Shown: positions 34,724-43,321 of the stretch, one piece after another
Position numbering within the stretch: position 1 is the stretch's first letter
Layout of the letters: each line of letters begins with the position of its first letter
Assembly (NCBI RefSeq): GCF_000263195.1
Contig: NC_018748.1
Span: forward strand, 3,348,001-3,412,000
Reading direction: 5' to 3'
DNA length: 64,000 nt
Source of the DNA: Emticicia oligotrophica DSM 17448
GTDB lineage: Bacteria > Bacteroidota > Bacteroidia > Cytophagales > Spirosomataceae
Notes under the pieces: model-generated
Database searches by the model: none
What the model was told of the DNA's origin: nothing
What the model saw: only the letters and a program-made list of their open reading frames with translations
Position numbers and translations under genes: made by a program

Positions 34724-36400
34724 ATGCAATCAAGAAGAAAATTTTTGCAATCGGGGCTTCTAGCTACTGCGGCGGCTGGAACTCCCAATGCTTTGATAGC
34801 TCACTCAAACGAAGAAAGTTTTACGAACAATATTGAAGGTTCATCAAAAAATGGCACGATAACTATTTTACAAACAACCGATGTGCACTGTCAGTTACAT
34901 GCTCATGATGAACTTTTTTGGGAAAATAACCAACTTACATTCCGAAAAGCAGGTGGATACGCCCATTTGGCTACTGCTCTCGATGTGATGAAAAAGGAGA
35001 ATCCTGAAAATACCATTACACTCGATACTGGCGATATGTTTCAAGGCAGTATGCTTTCGGTAAAAACGAATGGGCAAGCATTTGTCCCCTTACTAAATGC
35101 TTTGAATTATGACCTTTATTTACCCGGAAATTGGGAAGTGGTTTATTATAAGAAAAATATGCAAAAACTCTTGGGCGGTTTATTAGGTCCAAAAGTTTGT
35201 GCAAATATGTATCATGATTTGGGAGATGGTAAGCGGGGAGATTTGATTTTTCAACCTTACCAAATTATGCATCGAATGGGGGTGAAGATTGGTTTTTTAG
35301 GCTATACTGACCCACTAGTACCTTTAAGACAATCTCCGCTTTATAGTAAAGGAATTATCTATACCAAACCAGAAGAAAACCTTAAACAATATGTAGATAT
35401 TCTGAAAGAACAAGAGCAATGTGATTTTATAATTATTCTTTCGCATCTTGGACTTTCGCAGCAAATTGCCTTGGGAAATCACCCTGATTGCCGCGGAGTT
35501 GACTATATTTTTGGAGCTGACACGCACGAACGCGTACGTAAACCCATTCAGGCAGAATATACCAAAATTGTAGAGCCGGGTGCTTTTGGCTCTTTTATTG
35601 GTCGTTTAGATTTAAAAGTTGAAAATGGGAAAATTACGGGTGAAAAATATCAGTTAATAGAAGTTAGCCCACAAAAATACCCTGCAAAGAAGGAAATTGT
35701 TGAGATTATCGACCAAATAGAAAAACCTTTTAAAGAGGAAATGAACAAAGTATTAGGTTATAGTACATTGCCACTTTACCGAAATTTTGTGGTTGAAAAT
35801 ACCATCGACACAATGATTGTTGATGCTTTGAAGTGGAAAGTAAACGCTGATGTTGTTTTATCTAACGGCTTCCGTTTTTGTCCGCCACGAACTGCTGGCA
35901 AAGAGGGTAAAGTGGCAATTACTGAAAGTTATTTACATGATATGTTGCCCGTAGATTCGCCAATTCGAACGGCAAAAGCTACAGGGCAACAGATTGCTGA
36001 TTGGCTGGAAAAAGAACTTCAAAATGTATTTGCACAAGATGCTTCGAAACGTTTTGGTGGTTGGTTAATTCGCTTCAAAGGAATGCAGGTAGAATTTAAA
36101 GCCTTTGAAAGAGTTGGGCATCGTGTACAAAAAGTAACGATTGCAGGTGAACCACTTGATTTGACTAAAACTTATGTTTTATGTGCTTGCGAACGTGACG
36201 GAGACCCCGAAGATATGATTTGTCGAATGAGAGGAGTGAAAGAAGGGACTAATACTTCATTTACTTTACATTCGATTATGAAAGAGTATCTTCAGAAATT
36301 CTCACCGATAACGCCAACACTTCGGCATGATGCTAAAATTTTAGATGCCCCACAGGAGTTGCTAAGCCAAGTTTCTGGTGTTGATTATCAATTTGCCTAA
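34724..36400 (+). CDS. SoxB-like metallophosphoesterase-fold hydrolase (Tat-exported)
   Basis: 558 residues from ATG 34724, with a Tat signal (SRRKFLQSG). The calcineurin-like domain has LQTTDVHCQLH (Asp53, His55), DTGDMFQGS, LPGNWEVVYY, ILSHLG and GADTHE, giving the dimetal site; the C-terminal 5'-nucleotidase domain follows (about 370-540). The Q-G-S and P-G-N-W-E segments are closer to SoxB thiosulfohydrolases than to plain nucleotidases. SoxB hydrolyses sulfate from SoxY-bound thiosulfate, but soxYZ and soxAX are absent here. Confidence 0.8.
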   Translation: MQSRRKFLQSGLLATAAAGTPNALIAHSNEESFTNNIEGSSKNGTITILQTTDVHCQLHAHDELFWENNQLTFRKAGGYAHLATALDVMKKENPENTITLDTGDMFQGSMLSVKTNGQAFVPLLNALNYDLYLPGNWEVVYYKKNMQKLLGGLLGPKVCANMYHDLGDGKRGDLIFQPYQIMHRMGVKIGFLGYTDPLVPLRQSPLYSKGIIYTKPEENLKQYVDILKEQEQCDFIIILSHLGLSQQIALGNHPDCRGVDYIFGADTHERVRKPIQAEYTKIVEPGAFGSFIGRLDLKVENGKITGEKYQLIEVSPQKYPAKKEIVEIIDQIEKPFKEEMNKVLGYSTLPLYRNFVVENTIDTMIVDALKWKVNADVVLSNGFRFCPPRTAGKEGKVAITESYLHDMLPVDSPIRTAKATGQQIADWLEKELQNVFAQDASKRFGGWLIRFKGMQVEFKAFERVGHRVQKVTIAGEPLDLTKTYVLCACERDGDPEDMICRMRGVKEGTNTSFTLHSIMKEYLQKFSPITPTLRHDAKILDAPQELLSQVSGVDYQFA

Positions 36401-36425
36401 TTACTATCCTAAATCAAATATATTT

Positions 36426-36469
36426 AGCTGCATTAGATAGGTCATTCTCCTATATAATGCGGCTTTTTT
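36426..36469 (+). terminator. intrinsic terminator of the tsdA-soxB unit
   Basis: AGCTGCATTAGATAGG pairs with CCTATATAATGCGGCT (two mismatches), then a T run at 36464-36469. Confidence 0.85.
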
Positions 36470-36548
36470 GTTGTTTATTGAGTCTAAAAACCTTTCTTCA
36501 ATGCCTACAAATAATTAATTCATAAAAAATTTGATACTTCTTCACCAA

Positions 36549-36593
36549 TGTAACATTTGTCACGGATTAGCCTTCATTCAAGCGGTAGCTTTG
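36549..36593 (+). promoter_or_regulatory. Crp/Fnr box 4 and promoter (porin-yeeE unit)
   Basis: TGTAACATTTGTCACGG at 36549-36565, -7 TAGCTTTG at 36586-36593. Spacing 37 bp; ATG 19 nt after the -7 element. Confidence 0.8.
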
Positions 36594-36611
36594 TATCATA
36601 AAGTTTAAATT

Positions 36612-38015
36612 ATGAGGAAAGTCAGACTATATGCAGTGTTATTGTCATTGTTTTTATTCGATTCTGTAACAAATGCTCAGGGTATTCATACACATCATGA
36701 AACAGAAAAAGATACAAATACTTTAAGTCATTTTTTTGAGAGAGGCCGATTTTATGGGCATGCACGTTCATATTTTTCTTCCACCACAAACAAAGGAAAT
36801 TTAAGTGATTATTACGCTTGGGGCATGGGGGCTGGTATTGGCTATGAAACCCCTAAGTTTTTGAAATATTTTCAAGTGGGTTTAAGTGGCTTTTTTATGT
36901 TTAACCTAAAATCTTCTGACTTACAAAAAGCAGACCCCACAACTAATCAAGTGAATAGATATGAAGTAGGTTTATTTGATATCGAACGCCCAAATGACCA
37001 TAAAGATTTAGACCGCCTTGAAGAACTTTTCGTGAAACTTCATCTCTCAAAGAAAACAAAAATTACCGTTGGTAGGCAAATACCTGAAACTCCCATGATA
37101 AATCCACAAGATGGACGAATGCGGCCAACTTTGATAGAAGCAGCGGTTTTAGATGTGAATGAAGCGAAAAATCTGAATCTGCATGCAGAGTATATTTGGC
37201 GTTTTTCGCCACGCTCAACTGTTAGGTGGTTTGACGTTGGAGAAAGTATTGGGGTTTATCCAGTAGGTGTAGGAATTGATGGAAAGCCATCGCAATACAA
37301 AAATAATATTGAATCGGGTGGGGTGGGTGTTTTAGGAATAACCTATAAAAAGAATCAATGGAATCTTCAAGTATGGGATACCTACATTGATAATGTTCTG
37401 AATACTGCTATGCTGAAAACAGAATGGAAGTCGAGTACATCTGCCGGGAAAAACTGGTTTTTAGGTGGACAGTTTTTTTACCAAAATGCGGTCGGAAATG
37501 GTGGAAATGATAACCCAACAAAAGCTTATATAGCTGCCGAGAGTGCCTCAAAGATTTATTCTGCTCGTATTGGTCAACAAGCTAATAAATTCGATTGGTT
37601 TCTGAATGGTACCCGAATTACTGCCCAAGGTCGATATTTATTCCCGAGAGAGTGGGGGCGTGAGCCCTTCTATACCTTCATGCCTCGTGAACGTAATGAG
37701 GGATTTGGTGATGTAAAAACCGTAACGATAAATACATTTTTCAAACCTCAAAAGAACATTAAAATCGAGCTTAGTGGAGGCTATTTTCAGTTACCAGATG
37801 TGAAAAATTATACGCTAAATAAATATGGAATGCCTTCTTATTCACAAGTAAATTTAGGAATTACCTACCAATTCGAGCATTTTTTGAAGGGTTTAAATGC
37901 ACTTCTTTTGGTCGTTCGTAAAGATGAAGTTGGTCAAACTTACCAAAATGACCGATACATTATTAACAAAGTAAATATGACGCACTTAAATTTTATAATC
38001 AATTATCACTACTAA
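36612..38015 (+). CDS. OprD-like outer-membrane porin
   Basis: 467 residues with signal peptide (1-22, ending TNAQ). Alternating hydrophobic strands throughout, GRFYGHARSYFSSTTN near the start, LDRLEELFVKLHLSKKTKITVGRQIPETPMINPQDGRM (in segments, the OprD-type eyelet region) and a terminal strand MTHLNFIINYHY ending in an aromatic residue. Probably an 18-strand anion porin. It opens the unit that continues with two YeeE half-transporters, so thiosulfate entry through the outer membrane is a sensible inference. Confidence 0.75.
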   Translation: MRKVRLYAVLLSLFLFDSVTNAQGIHTHHETEKDTNTLSHFFERGRFYGHARSYFSSTTNKGNLSDYYAWGMGAGIGYETPKFLKYFQVGLSGFFMFNLKSSDLQKADPTTNQVNRYEVGLFDIERPNDHKDLDRLEELFVKLHLSKKTKITVGRQIPETPMINPQDGRMRPTLIEAAVLDVNEAKNLNLHAEYIWRFSPRSTVRWFDVGESIGVYPVGVGIDGKPSQYKNNIESGGVGVLGITYKKNQWNLQVWDTYIDNVLNTAMLKTEWKSSTSAGKNWFLGGQFFYQNAVGNGGNDNPTKAYIAAESASKIYSARIGQQANKFDWFLNGTRITAQGRYLFPREWGREPFYTFMPRERNEGFGDVKTVTINTFFKPQKNIKIELSGGYFQLPDVKNYTLNKYGMPSYSQVNLGITYQFEHFLKGLNALLLVVRKDEVGQTYQNDRYIINKVNMTHLNFIINYHY

Positions 38016-38023
38016 TACAAAAC

Positions 38024-38599
38024 ATGAATCAGATTTTTGAATTTATTCTCCAACCTTGGCCGTGGTATGTGGCTGGCCCTTTGATTGGTCTAACGGTTCC
38101 GACCTTATTATTGATTGGCAATAAATCTTTCGGTATTTCCTCATCTCTTCGTCACGTTTGTGCGGCTTGTATTCCAGCCAATATTCCATTCTTTAAGTAT
38201 GATTGGAAAAAAGAAATCTGGAATTTAGTATTTGTTGCTGGGGTATTTTTGGGTGGATTGATTGCCACGCATTTCCTCGAAAATCCAAATGATTTTGTAC
38301 TTTCAGAAGCCACGATTGCTGATTTAAAAGCCCTTGGAATCAAGGATTTTTCTGGACTGATGCCTGCCGATTTGTTTTCGATTGAAACGCTTTTTTCAGT
38401 AAAAGGACTGCTGTTTTTTGTTTTTGGTGGATTTTTAGTTGGTTTCGGTACTCGCTATGCGGGGGGCTGTACTTCTGGCCATGCCATCATGGGGCTTTCT
38501 AATTTACAATTACCTTCTTTGTTAGCTACTTGTTGTTTCATGGTAGGAGGTTTTACGATGACGCACCTGATTATGCCCTATATTTTTAAATTATTTTAA
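38024..38599 (+). CDS. YeeE/YedE (TsuA-like) sulfur transporter, first half
   Basis: 191 residues, about five membrane helices. Cysteines lie in [11 protein letters not shown] and [11 protein letters not shown]; the second is the YeeE/YedE signature, where cysteines relay thiosulfate through the channel. Full-length TsuA is about twice this size, so this and the next gene encode the two halves (a PmpA/PmpB-type split). Starts 9 nt after the porin. Confidence 0.85.
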   Translation: MNQIFEFILQPWPWYVAGPLIGLTVPTLLLIGNKSFGISSSLRHVCAACIPANIPFFKYDWKKEIWNLVFVAGVFLGGLIATHFLENPNDFVLSEATIADLKALGIKDFSGLMPADLFSIETLFSVKGLLFFVFGGFLVGFGTRYAGGCTSGHAIMGLSNLQLPSLLATCCFMVGGFTMTHLIMPYIFKLF

Positions 38600-38620
38600 T
38601 ACTTCGAAAAACTAAAAGAA

Positions 38621-39115
38621 ATGAAAGATTTTCAAAACGCACAAGTTATTGCAGAACCGTTTGTTTGTGAAGCTCCCAATGATATGAAAAAGGCTGAATC
38701 GTGGAGCGATAATATTAAATATTTAATTGTGGGAATTATGTTTGGAATCGTATTCGTAAAAGCAGAAATTATTTCTTGGTTTAGAATTCAAGAGATGTTT
38801 CGGTTGCAGAGTTTCCACATGTATGGCGTAATTGGAAGTGCGGTGATTGTAGGCATGATTTCAGTATTTTTAATTAAAAAATTCAATATCAAGACCATTG
38901 CTGGTGAAACAGTAGAATTTCACCCAAAGAAGTTTCAAAAAGGACAAATCTATGGTGGTTTGATTTTTGGATTAGGTTGGGCAATCACTGGAGCGTGCCC
39001 AGGTCCATTATTTGCCCAAATCGGTAGTGGATTTGTAGTTGTATTAGTCACTCTTTTGAGTGCTGTTGCAGGTACTTGGGCATACGGATATTTCAAAGAT
39101 AGATTACCTAACTAA
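38621..39115 (+). CDS. YeeE/YedE sulfur transporter, second half
   Basis: 164 residues, about four membrane helices. Contains GWAITGACPGPLFAQIGSG, the second cysteine-bearing repeat of the YeeE/YedE family. Together with the preceding gene it should form one thiosulfate or sulfur-compound channel in the inner membrane. Last gene of the porin unit, followed by a strong terminator. Confidence 0.85.
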   Translation: MKDFQNAQVIAEPFVCEAPNDMKKAESWSDNIKYLIVGIMFGIVFVKAEIISWFRIQEMFRLQSFHMYGVIGSAVIVGMISVFLIKKFNIKTIAGETVEFHPKKFQKGQIYGGLIFGLGWAITGACPGPLFAQIGSGFVVVLVTLLSAVAGTWAYGYFKDRLPN

Positions 39116-39219
39116 GTATTTTCTGAGAAGAAATAATCCCAAAATAGAGTCACCCCGACTTTTGTAAGAAATTCTCATTAGGGAACTCCATCTATTTAAA
39201 CGGATAAGTATTTTGGCAT

Positions 39220-39275
39220 AAACAAATTTGACTTTACTCTAAACTTATAGTTTAACTAAAGTCAAATTTGTTTTT
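39220..39275 (+). terminator. strong terminator of the porin-yeeE unit
   Basis: 17-bp perfect stem AAACAAATTTGACTTTA (39220-39236) / TAAAGTCAAATTTGTTT (39257-39273), with an inner AAAC/GTTT stem in the 20-nt loop and a T tail. Confidence 0.85.
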
Positions 39276-39282
39276 ATAATGG

Positions 39283-39309
39283 ATTCCGTCAGTTAAAACT
39301 AACGGCAAT
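39283..39309. repeat. dispersed palindromic repeat, family A, copy 3
   Basis: ATTCCGTCAGTTAAAACT then AACGGCAAT; see 9276-9299 and 32741-32763. Confidence 0.5.
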
Positions 39310-39345
39310 AAAAGATGCTTTTTCTTAATTAATTTTACAAAATTG

Positions 39346-39475
39346 AAATGAAATATATTTTATATTTCATTTAGGCTGAATGCATAAAATAATATCCTGC
39401 GATTTGGTTAAAAGATGTGCCATTAGGCACTAAATATCGGTAGAAAGGAATTTCGTGTGCCGTAGGTACGAAACA
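39346..39475. repeat. structured intergenic stretch
   Basis: A perfect 12-bp hairpin AAATGAAATATA / TATATTTCATTT (39346-39372), then two GTGCC...GGnAC mini-hairpins (near 39417-39430 and 39457-39469) flanking CGGTAGAAAGGAATTTCG. GTGCCGTAGGTACGAAAC-like segments recall short repeats in other Bacteroidota genomes (memory, unchecked). No gene lies in 39116-39596. Confidence 0.35.
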
Positions 39476-39596
39476 GTCAAAAGGATTGCATATTATTACT
39501 ACATTCTAACGAGAGCCAATAGCTAATTTTAAGCCCTTAAAGGGGCAAGTTTAACCCAAAATGATGTGCGTTTAACATGAATTTCATTAGCCTTTC

Positions 39597-40184
39597 ATGA
39601 ATATTGATTATATTGGCTATATGAAAGAACTCTTCGACTACTTCGATAAATTTTTAAAACTATCTGCCGAAACTCAGAATATTTTGGCAGGTGTTTGTAG
39701 CACCGTTTTTCTTAAAAAAAATGAGCTATTGCAGCCCATCGGGCATACCTGTAAGACAATCTACTTCGTGCAATCGGGCATTGCTAGGATATTTTATTAC
39801 AAAGATGGTGTTGATATTACCGAAAGCTTTGCTTTTGCAGGAAATATCATTGTGCGGGTTGAAAGCCTTTTTACCGGAAAACCTTCTAAAAAAGCAATTC
39901 AAGTATTAGAAGATTCTGAAATCATTGCCATTAATGCAACCAAACTCTTTAAGCTCTACGATGAATATCCATCAATCGAACGCCTTTTTCGATTGATTTT
40001 TGAAAATGGTTATGTAGAAACTGTTAATCGAATTGAAAGTATTCAATTTCATACGGCAGAAGAACGCTATTTAAGTCTTTTAAAACAAACTAATATTGTT
40101 CAGAAAATTCCCCTCAAACACATTGCTTCTTATTTAGGCATCACGCAAGTATCATTAAGCCGAATTCGTGCTTCAATTAAATGA
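39597..40184 (+). CDS. Crp/Fnr-family regulator (short-HTH type)
   Basis: 195 residues (ATG 39618 is an alternative start). Cyclic-nucleotide-binding-like domain at about 10-125 (TIYFVQSGIARIFYYKDGVDITESFAFAG in segments), then a compact helix-turn-helix at about 165-195 (LKHIASYLGITQVSLSRIR). The recognition helix lacks the CRP Arg-Glu pair, so it probably reads a different site from the 27808 regulator. It lies between the porin-yeeE unit and the MFS gene; box 5 starts 4 nt after its stop. Confidence 0.85.
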   Translation: MNIDYIGYMKELFDYFDKFLKLSAETQNILAGVCSTVFLKKNELLQPIGHTCKTIYFVQSGIARIFYYKDGVDITESFAFAGNIIVRVESLFTGKPSKKAIQVLEDSEIIAINATKLFKLYDEYPSIERLFRLIFENGYVETVNRIESIQFHTAEERYLSLLKQTNIVQKIPLKHIASYLGITQVSLSRIRASIK

Positions 40185-40187
40185 TTA

Positions 40188-40232
40188 TTTAACATTTGTT
40201 AAAGGAAAAGTTATCGCACTCCATGAACTTTG
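40188..40232 (+). promoter_or_regulatory. Crp/Fnr box 5 and promoter (MFS gene)
   Basis: TTTAACATTTGTTAAA at 40188-40203, -7-like GAACTTTG at 40225-40232, spacing again 37 bp. Weaker than the other boxes (outer TG/CA lost) and 84 nt from the ATG, so the least certain member. Confidence 0.5.
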
Positions 40233-40315
40233 TTGAGTCAAGTAAACTCAAATTTTAGAGGTTAGACTATGTAAAATGATATAATTATCGTTTACAAATC
40301 GCCTCTCTTTTATTC

Positions 40316-41533
40316 ATGGAAAAGGTAAAGTTAGGTATGAAGGAAAACTGGCAACAGTTTACTTTATTGGTTATTATCAATGCATTTGTTGGTGGAATGA
40401 TAGGGCTTGAGCGTTCGATTTTTCCACTTTTAGCTGAAAAAGAATTTAGCGTAGCTTCCCAAACGGCTGTTTTATCGTTTATTGTTGCTTTTGGTTTGAC
40501 TAAGGCGGTTTGTAATTATTTTACTGGCCGATTAGCCAATAGAATTGGTCGAAAAAACTTGCTTGTTATTGGCTGGGTTTTCGCATTGCCCATTCCTTAT
40601 ATACTCATTTATGCCGATGCTTGGGCGTGGATTGTGCTTGCAAATATACTATTAGGAATCAATCAAGGGCTAACTTGGAGCATGGCGGTAGTCATGAAGA
40701 TTGACCTTGTGGGGCCACAAAAACGAGGCTTAGCCGTTGGTATTAATGAGTTCGCTGGGTATTTATCAGTCGGTTTGGTTGCTTTCCTAACTGGGTATAT
40801 TGCTCAAACTTATGGTGTCAGACCTTATCCATTTTATATGGGTATTGTTTTTTCTTTATTGGGGTTATTTCTTTCAGCTCTTTTTGTAAAAGATACACAT
40901 TTACACGTGAGTAGTGAAAGTATTAAGAGCCAAATACCAGCTTTAAATAATGTTTTTTTAGATACATCTTTTCTGAATAAATCTCTTAGTGGAATCACAC
41001 AGGCTGGTTTAGTAAATAATCTTAATGATGGAATGGTTTGGGGACTTCTACCAGTTGTTTTAAGCATCAAGCATTTCACCATTACTGAAATTGGCATCTT
41101 ATCGGCGGTTTACCCAACTACTTGGGGAATTAGCCAACTTTTTACTGGAAAGCTTTCAGATATTTATTCAAAGAAAAAACTACTATTTATTGGGATGTTA
41201 GTTCAAGCAATAGCGATTATTGCACTCTTAAAGGCAGAAACTTTTACGCATTTTTCATTAATTGGGCTGAGTTTAGGTTTAGGAACGGCACTCGTGTATC
41301 CGACATTTATTAATGCCATTGCCGATTTTACTTCACCCAAACAAAGGGCAGAAAGTTTAGGCGTTTTTAGATTTTGGCGTGATGCTGGCTATGCAATAGG
41401 TGCGTTATTTACAGGAATAATCGCTGATATTTTAGGGCTTGATTACTCAATATTTTTAATTGGATTTATCACGCTATTATCGGCTATCATAGTTTGGATG
41501 AGAGTAGAAGATAAAACATTAGATGTATCATGA
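40316..41533 (+). CDS. MFS transporter
   Basis: 405 residues with twelve predicted membrane helices. The loop GRLANRIGRKNLLVIG between helices 2 and 3 and LSDIYSKKKLLFIG in the second half are the MFS motif A repeats. Substrate cannot be read from the sequence. A degenerate Crp/Fnr box with matching spacing upstream suggests it belongs to the sulfur regulon, perhaps for anion or metabolite export. ATG 40337 is an alternative start. Confidence 0.88.
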   Translation: MEKVKLGMKENWQQFTLLVIINAFVGGMIGLERSIFPLLAEKEFSVASQTAVLSFIVAFGLTKAVCNYFTGRLANRIGRKNLLVIGWVFALPIPYILIYADAWAWIVLANILLGINQGLTWSMAVVMKIDLVGPQKRGLAVGINEFAGYLSVGLVAFLTGYIAQTYGVRPYPFYMGIVFSLLGLFLSALFVKDTHLHVSSESIKSQIPALNNVFLDTSFLNKSLSGITQAGLVNNLNDGMVWGLLPVVLSIKHFTITEIGILSAVYPTTWGISQLFTGKLSDIYSKKKLLFIGMLVQAIAIIALLKAETFTHFSLIGLSLGLGTALVYPTFINAIADFTSPKQRAESLGVFRFWRDAGYAIGALFTGIIADILGLDYSIFLIGFITLLSAIIVWMRVEDKTLDVS

Positions 41534-41540
41534 TAATTAA

Positions 41541-41575
41541 AAAGCCCTACCATTATTCATTATTGGTAGGGCTTT
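41541..41575. terminator. bidirectional terminator
   Basis: AAAGCCCTACCA / TGGTAGGGCTTT, 12-bp stem between the MFS gene and the converging minus-strand gene. Confidence 0.8.
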
Positions 41576-41604
41576 AGTTTATCAATTAGATAAAATGTAT
41601 CGAA

Positions 41605-42816
41605 TTAATATTCGTGGGGTAACTCAATATTTACTTGCTCATTCCAAGGTAAACCATGAATATTAAGTTGCTCCATGAATGGGTCTGGATTAAGCTCTTC
41701 ACAGTTCCAAACACCAGCTTTTTGCCAATCAGCATTTGTAAGCATCAACATCGCTCCAATCATCGCAGGTACGCCCGTTGTGTATGAAACCGCTTGTGCT
41801 TTTACTTCTTTATAACATTCAGCGTGGTCGCAGTTATTCCAAACGTAATAAGTTTTCTCTTCACCATCTTTGATTCCTTTAATTTGGCAACCAATAGAAG
41901 TTTGTCCTGTATAATTTTCGCCCAAAGTATCAGGAGCAGGTAATACCGCTTTCAAAAACTCAAGTGGAACAATATCCATACCATTGAATTTCACAGGGTC
42001 GATGCGAGTCATACCTACATTTTGAAGTACTTCAAGGTGCGTAAGGTAAGCTTGACCGAATGTCATCCAGAATCTTGCACGTTTCAATGTTGGGAAATTC
42101 TTTACCAATGATTCTAGTTCTTCATGGTATAAAACATAAGATTCTTTTGGCCCAATATTTGGATAATCAATTGGCTTATGAATCGACATTGGTGGAATTT
42201 CTACCCACTCGCCATTTTCCCAGTAACGTCCGTTTTGAGTAATTTCACGGATATTAATTTCAGGATTAAAGTTAGTAGCAAATGCTTTACCATGATTTCC
42301 TGCGTTACAGTCGATAATATCGAGGTAATGCATTTCATCAAATTGGTGTTTATTGGCATAAGCACAGTAAACTTGCGTTACGCCTGGGTCAAATCCACAA
42401 CCCAAAAGTGCCATCAAACCTTTCTCTTTGAAACGGTCTTGATAAGCCCATTGCCAGCTATATTCAAATTTTGCTACGTCTTTTGGCTCGTAATTAGCAG
42501 TATCGAGGTAGTGTACGCCAGTTTCCAAACACGCATCCATAATAGTTAAGTCTTGGTATGGCAATGCCACATTGATAACCATTTTGGGTTGGAAACTATT
42601 GATTAATGCTACTAATTCGGGTACGTTATCGGCATCTACTTGTGCCGTTTGGATTTTTACACCGTGCATTTCCTCAATGTCAGCGGCAATTTTATCGCAT
42701 TTTGATTTTGTACGACTTGCCAACATGATTTCGGTAAATACTTGGGAGTTCATCGCACATTTATGAGCGACAACGCTGCCGACTCCACCGGCACCAATGA
42801 TAATAACTTTCGACAT
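41605..42816 (-). CDS. carboxynorspermidine synthase (saccharopine dehydrogenase family)
   Basis: 403 residues. Rossmann loop VIIIGAGGVGSVVAHKCAMN at the start, VINVALPYQDLTIMDACLETGVHYLDTANYE, GCGFDPGVTQVYCAYA and CDHAECYKEVKAQAVSYTTGVPA, all typical of the Lys1-like carboxynorspermidine dehydrogenase subgroup. It condenses aspartate semialdehyde with a diamine using NADPH; NspC (24432-25568) then decarboxylates the product, so the spermidine route is split within the window. Named from family resemblance plus the presence of nspC. Confidence 0.88.
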   Translation of the reverse strand: MSKVIIIGAGGVGSVVAHKCAMNSQVFTEIMLASRTKSKCDKIAADIEEMHGVKIQTAQVDADNVPELVALINSFQPKMVINVALPYQDLTIMDACLETGVHYLDTANYEPKDVAKFEYSWQWAYQDRFKEKGLMALLGCGFDPGVTQVYCAYANKHQFDEMHYLDIIDCNAGNHGKAFATNFNPEINIREITQNGRYWENGEWVEIPPMSIHKPIDYPNIGPKESYVLYHEELESLVKNFPTLKRARFWMTFGQAYLTHLEVLQNVGMTRIDPVKFNGMDIVPLEFLKAVLPAPDTLGENYTGQTSIGCQIKGIKDGEEKTYYVWNNCDHAECYKEVKAQAVSYTTGVPAMIGAMLMLTNADWQKAGVWNCEELNPDPFMEQLNIHGLPWNEQVNIELPHEY

Positions 42817-42894
42817 TCTTTATTGATAAGTGAATGATTGAGTGATAGAATGAGAGTATTAGATAGTTTCTAATTCATTCATCAAAATAAACTA

Positions 42895-42902
42895 CAAAGA
42901 TA
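42895..42902 (-). promoter_or_regulatory. -7 element for carboxynorspermidine synthase
   Basis: TATCTTTG on the minus strand, 79 nt before the ATG. No clear -33. Confidence 0.45.
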
Positions 42903-43107
42903 CGACTTGAAACAGTAATGAGCGTATAAAACGTTAAGGTTTTTTGCAGGAAGGGGTTACCGTTTAATAAATTTAACTTGAGAGAGAAATTTTTTTTTCC
43001 TAAATTCGTTAATAGTATAAAATGGATAAAGTAGATTTTATACTTGTTACTTTTGCTGATACTTACGTCCAAATATAAATTCCATATAAACTATATTTTG
43101 AATCGCC

Positions 43108-43224
43108 ATGCAAAGAACAGCAAAATCAGCATCACAAATGAAGTACGCTGAATTATTATTAATCAGCGGATTGACGCTCGCGGTAGCTATCGGCCTGTAT
43201 TTTACCAATGTGAGACTTTGGTAA
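43108..43224 (+). CDS. 38-residue membrane protein
   Basis: ATG 43108 to TAA 43224. The N-terminus is polar and basic (MQRTAKSASQMKYAE), followed by one hydrophobic helix (LLLISGLTLAVAIGLYF) and a short NVRLW tail. A TATATTTTG sequence (one base longer than the -7 consensus) at 43092-43100 and a strong terminator at 43266 frame it as an independent gene. No family is recognised; the clean transcription unit is the main support. Confidence 0.5.
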   Translation: MQRTAKSASQMKYAELLLISGLTLAVAIGLYFTNVRLW

Positions 43225-43265
43225 TAGTAATCGTTTTATTTCCTTTTCTAATTTAACTATAAAAG

Positions 43266-43299
43266 CAAAAATCCCCGTCAGAAAACGGGGATTTTTTTA
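43266..43299. terminator. bidirectional terminator
   Basis: CAAAAATCCCCGT / ACGGGGATTTTTTT, about 12-bp stem with A and T flanks on both sides; serves the small plus-strand gene and pgk on the minus strand. Confidence 0.88.
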
Positions 43300-43321
43300 T
43301 TATCATTCAAGTAGCTAAATC

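Noticed and set aside
39560-39600. TTTAACATGAATTTC before the second Crp/Fnr gene as a sixth box
   Set aside because: The second half-site is poor, and 37 bp downstream falls inside the coding region without a -7 match.
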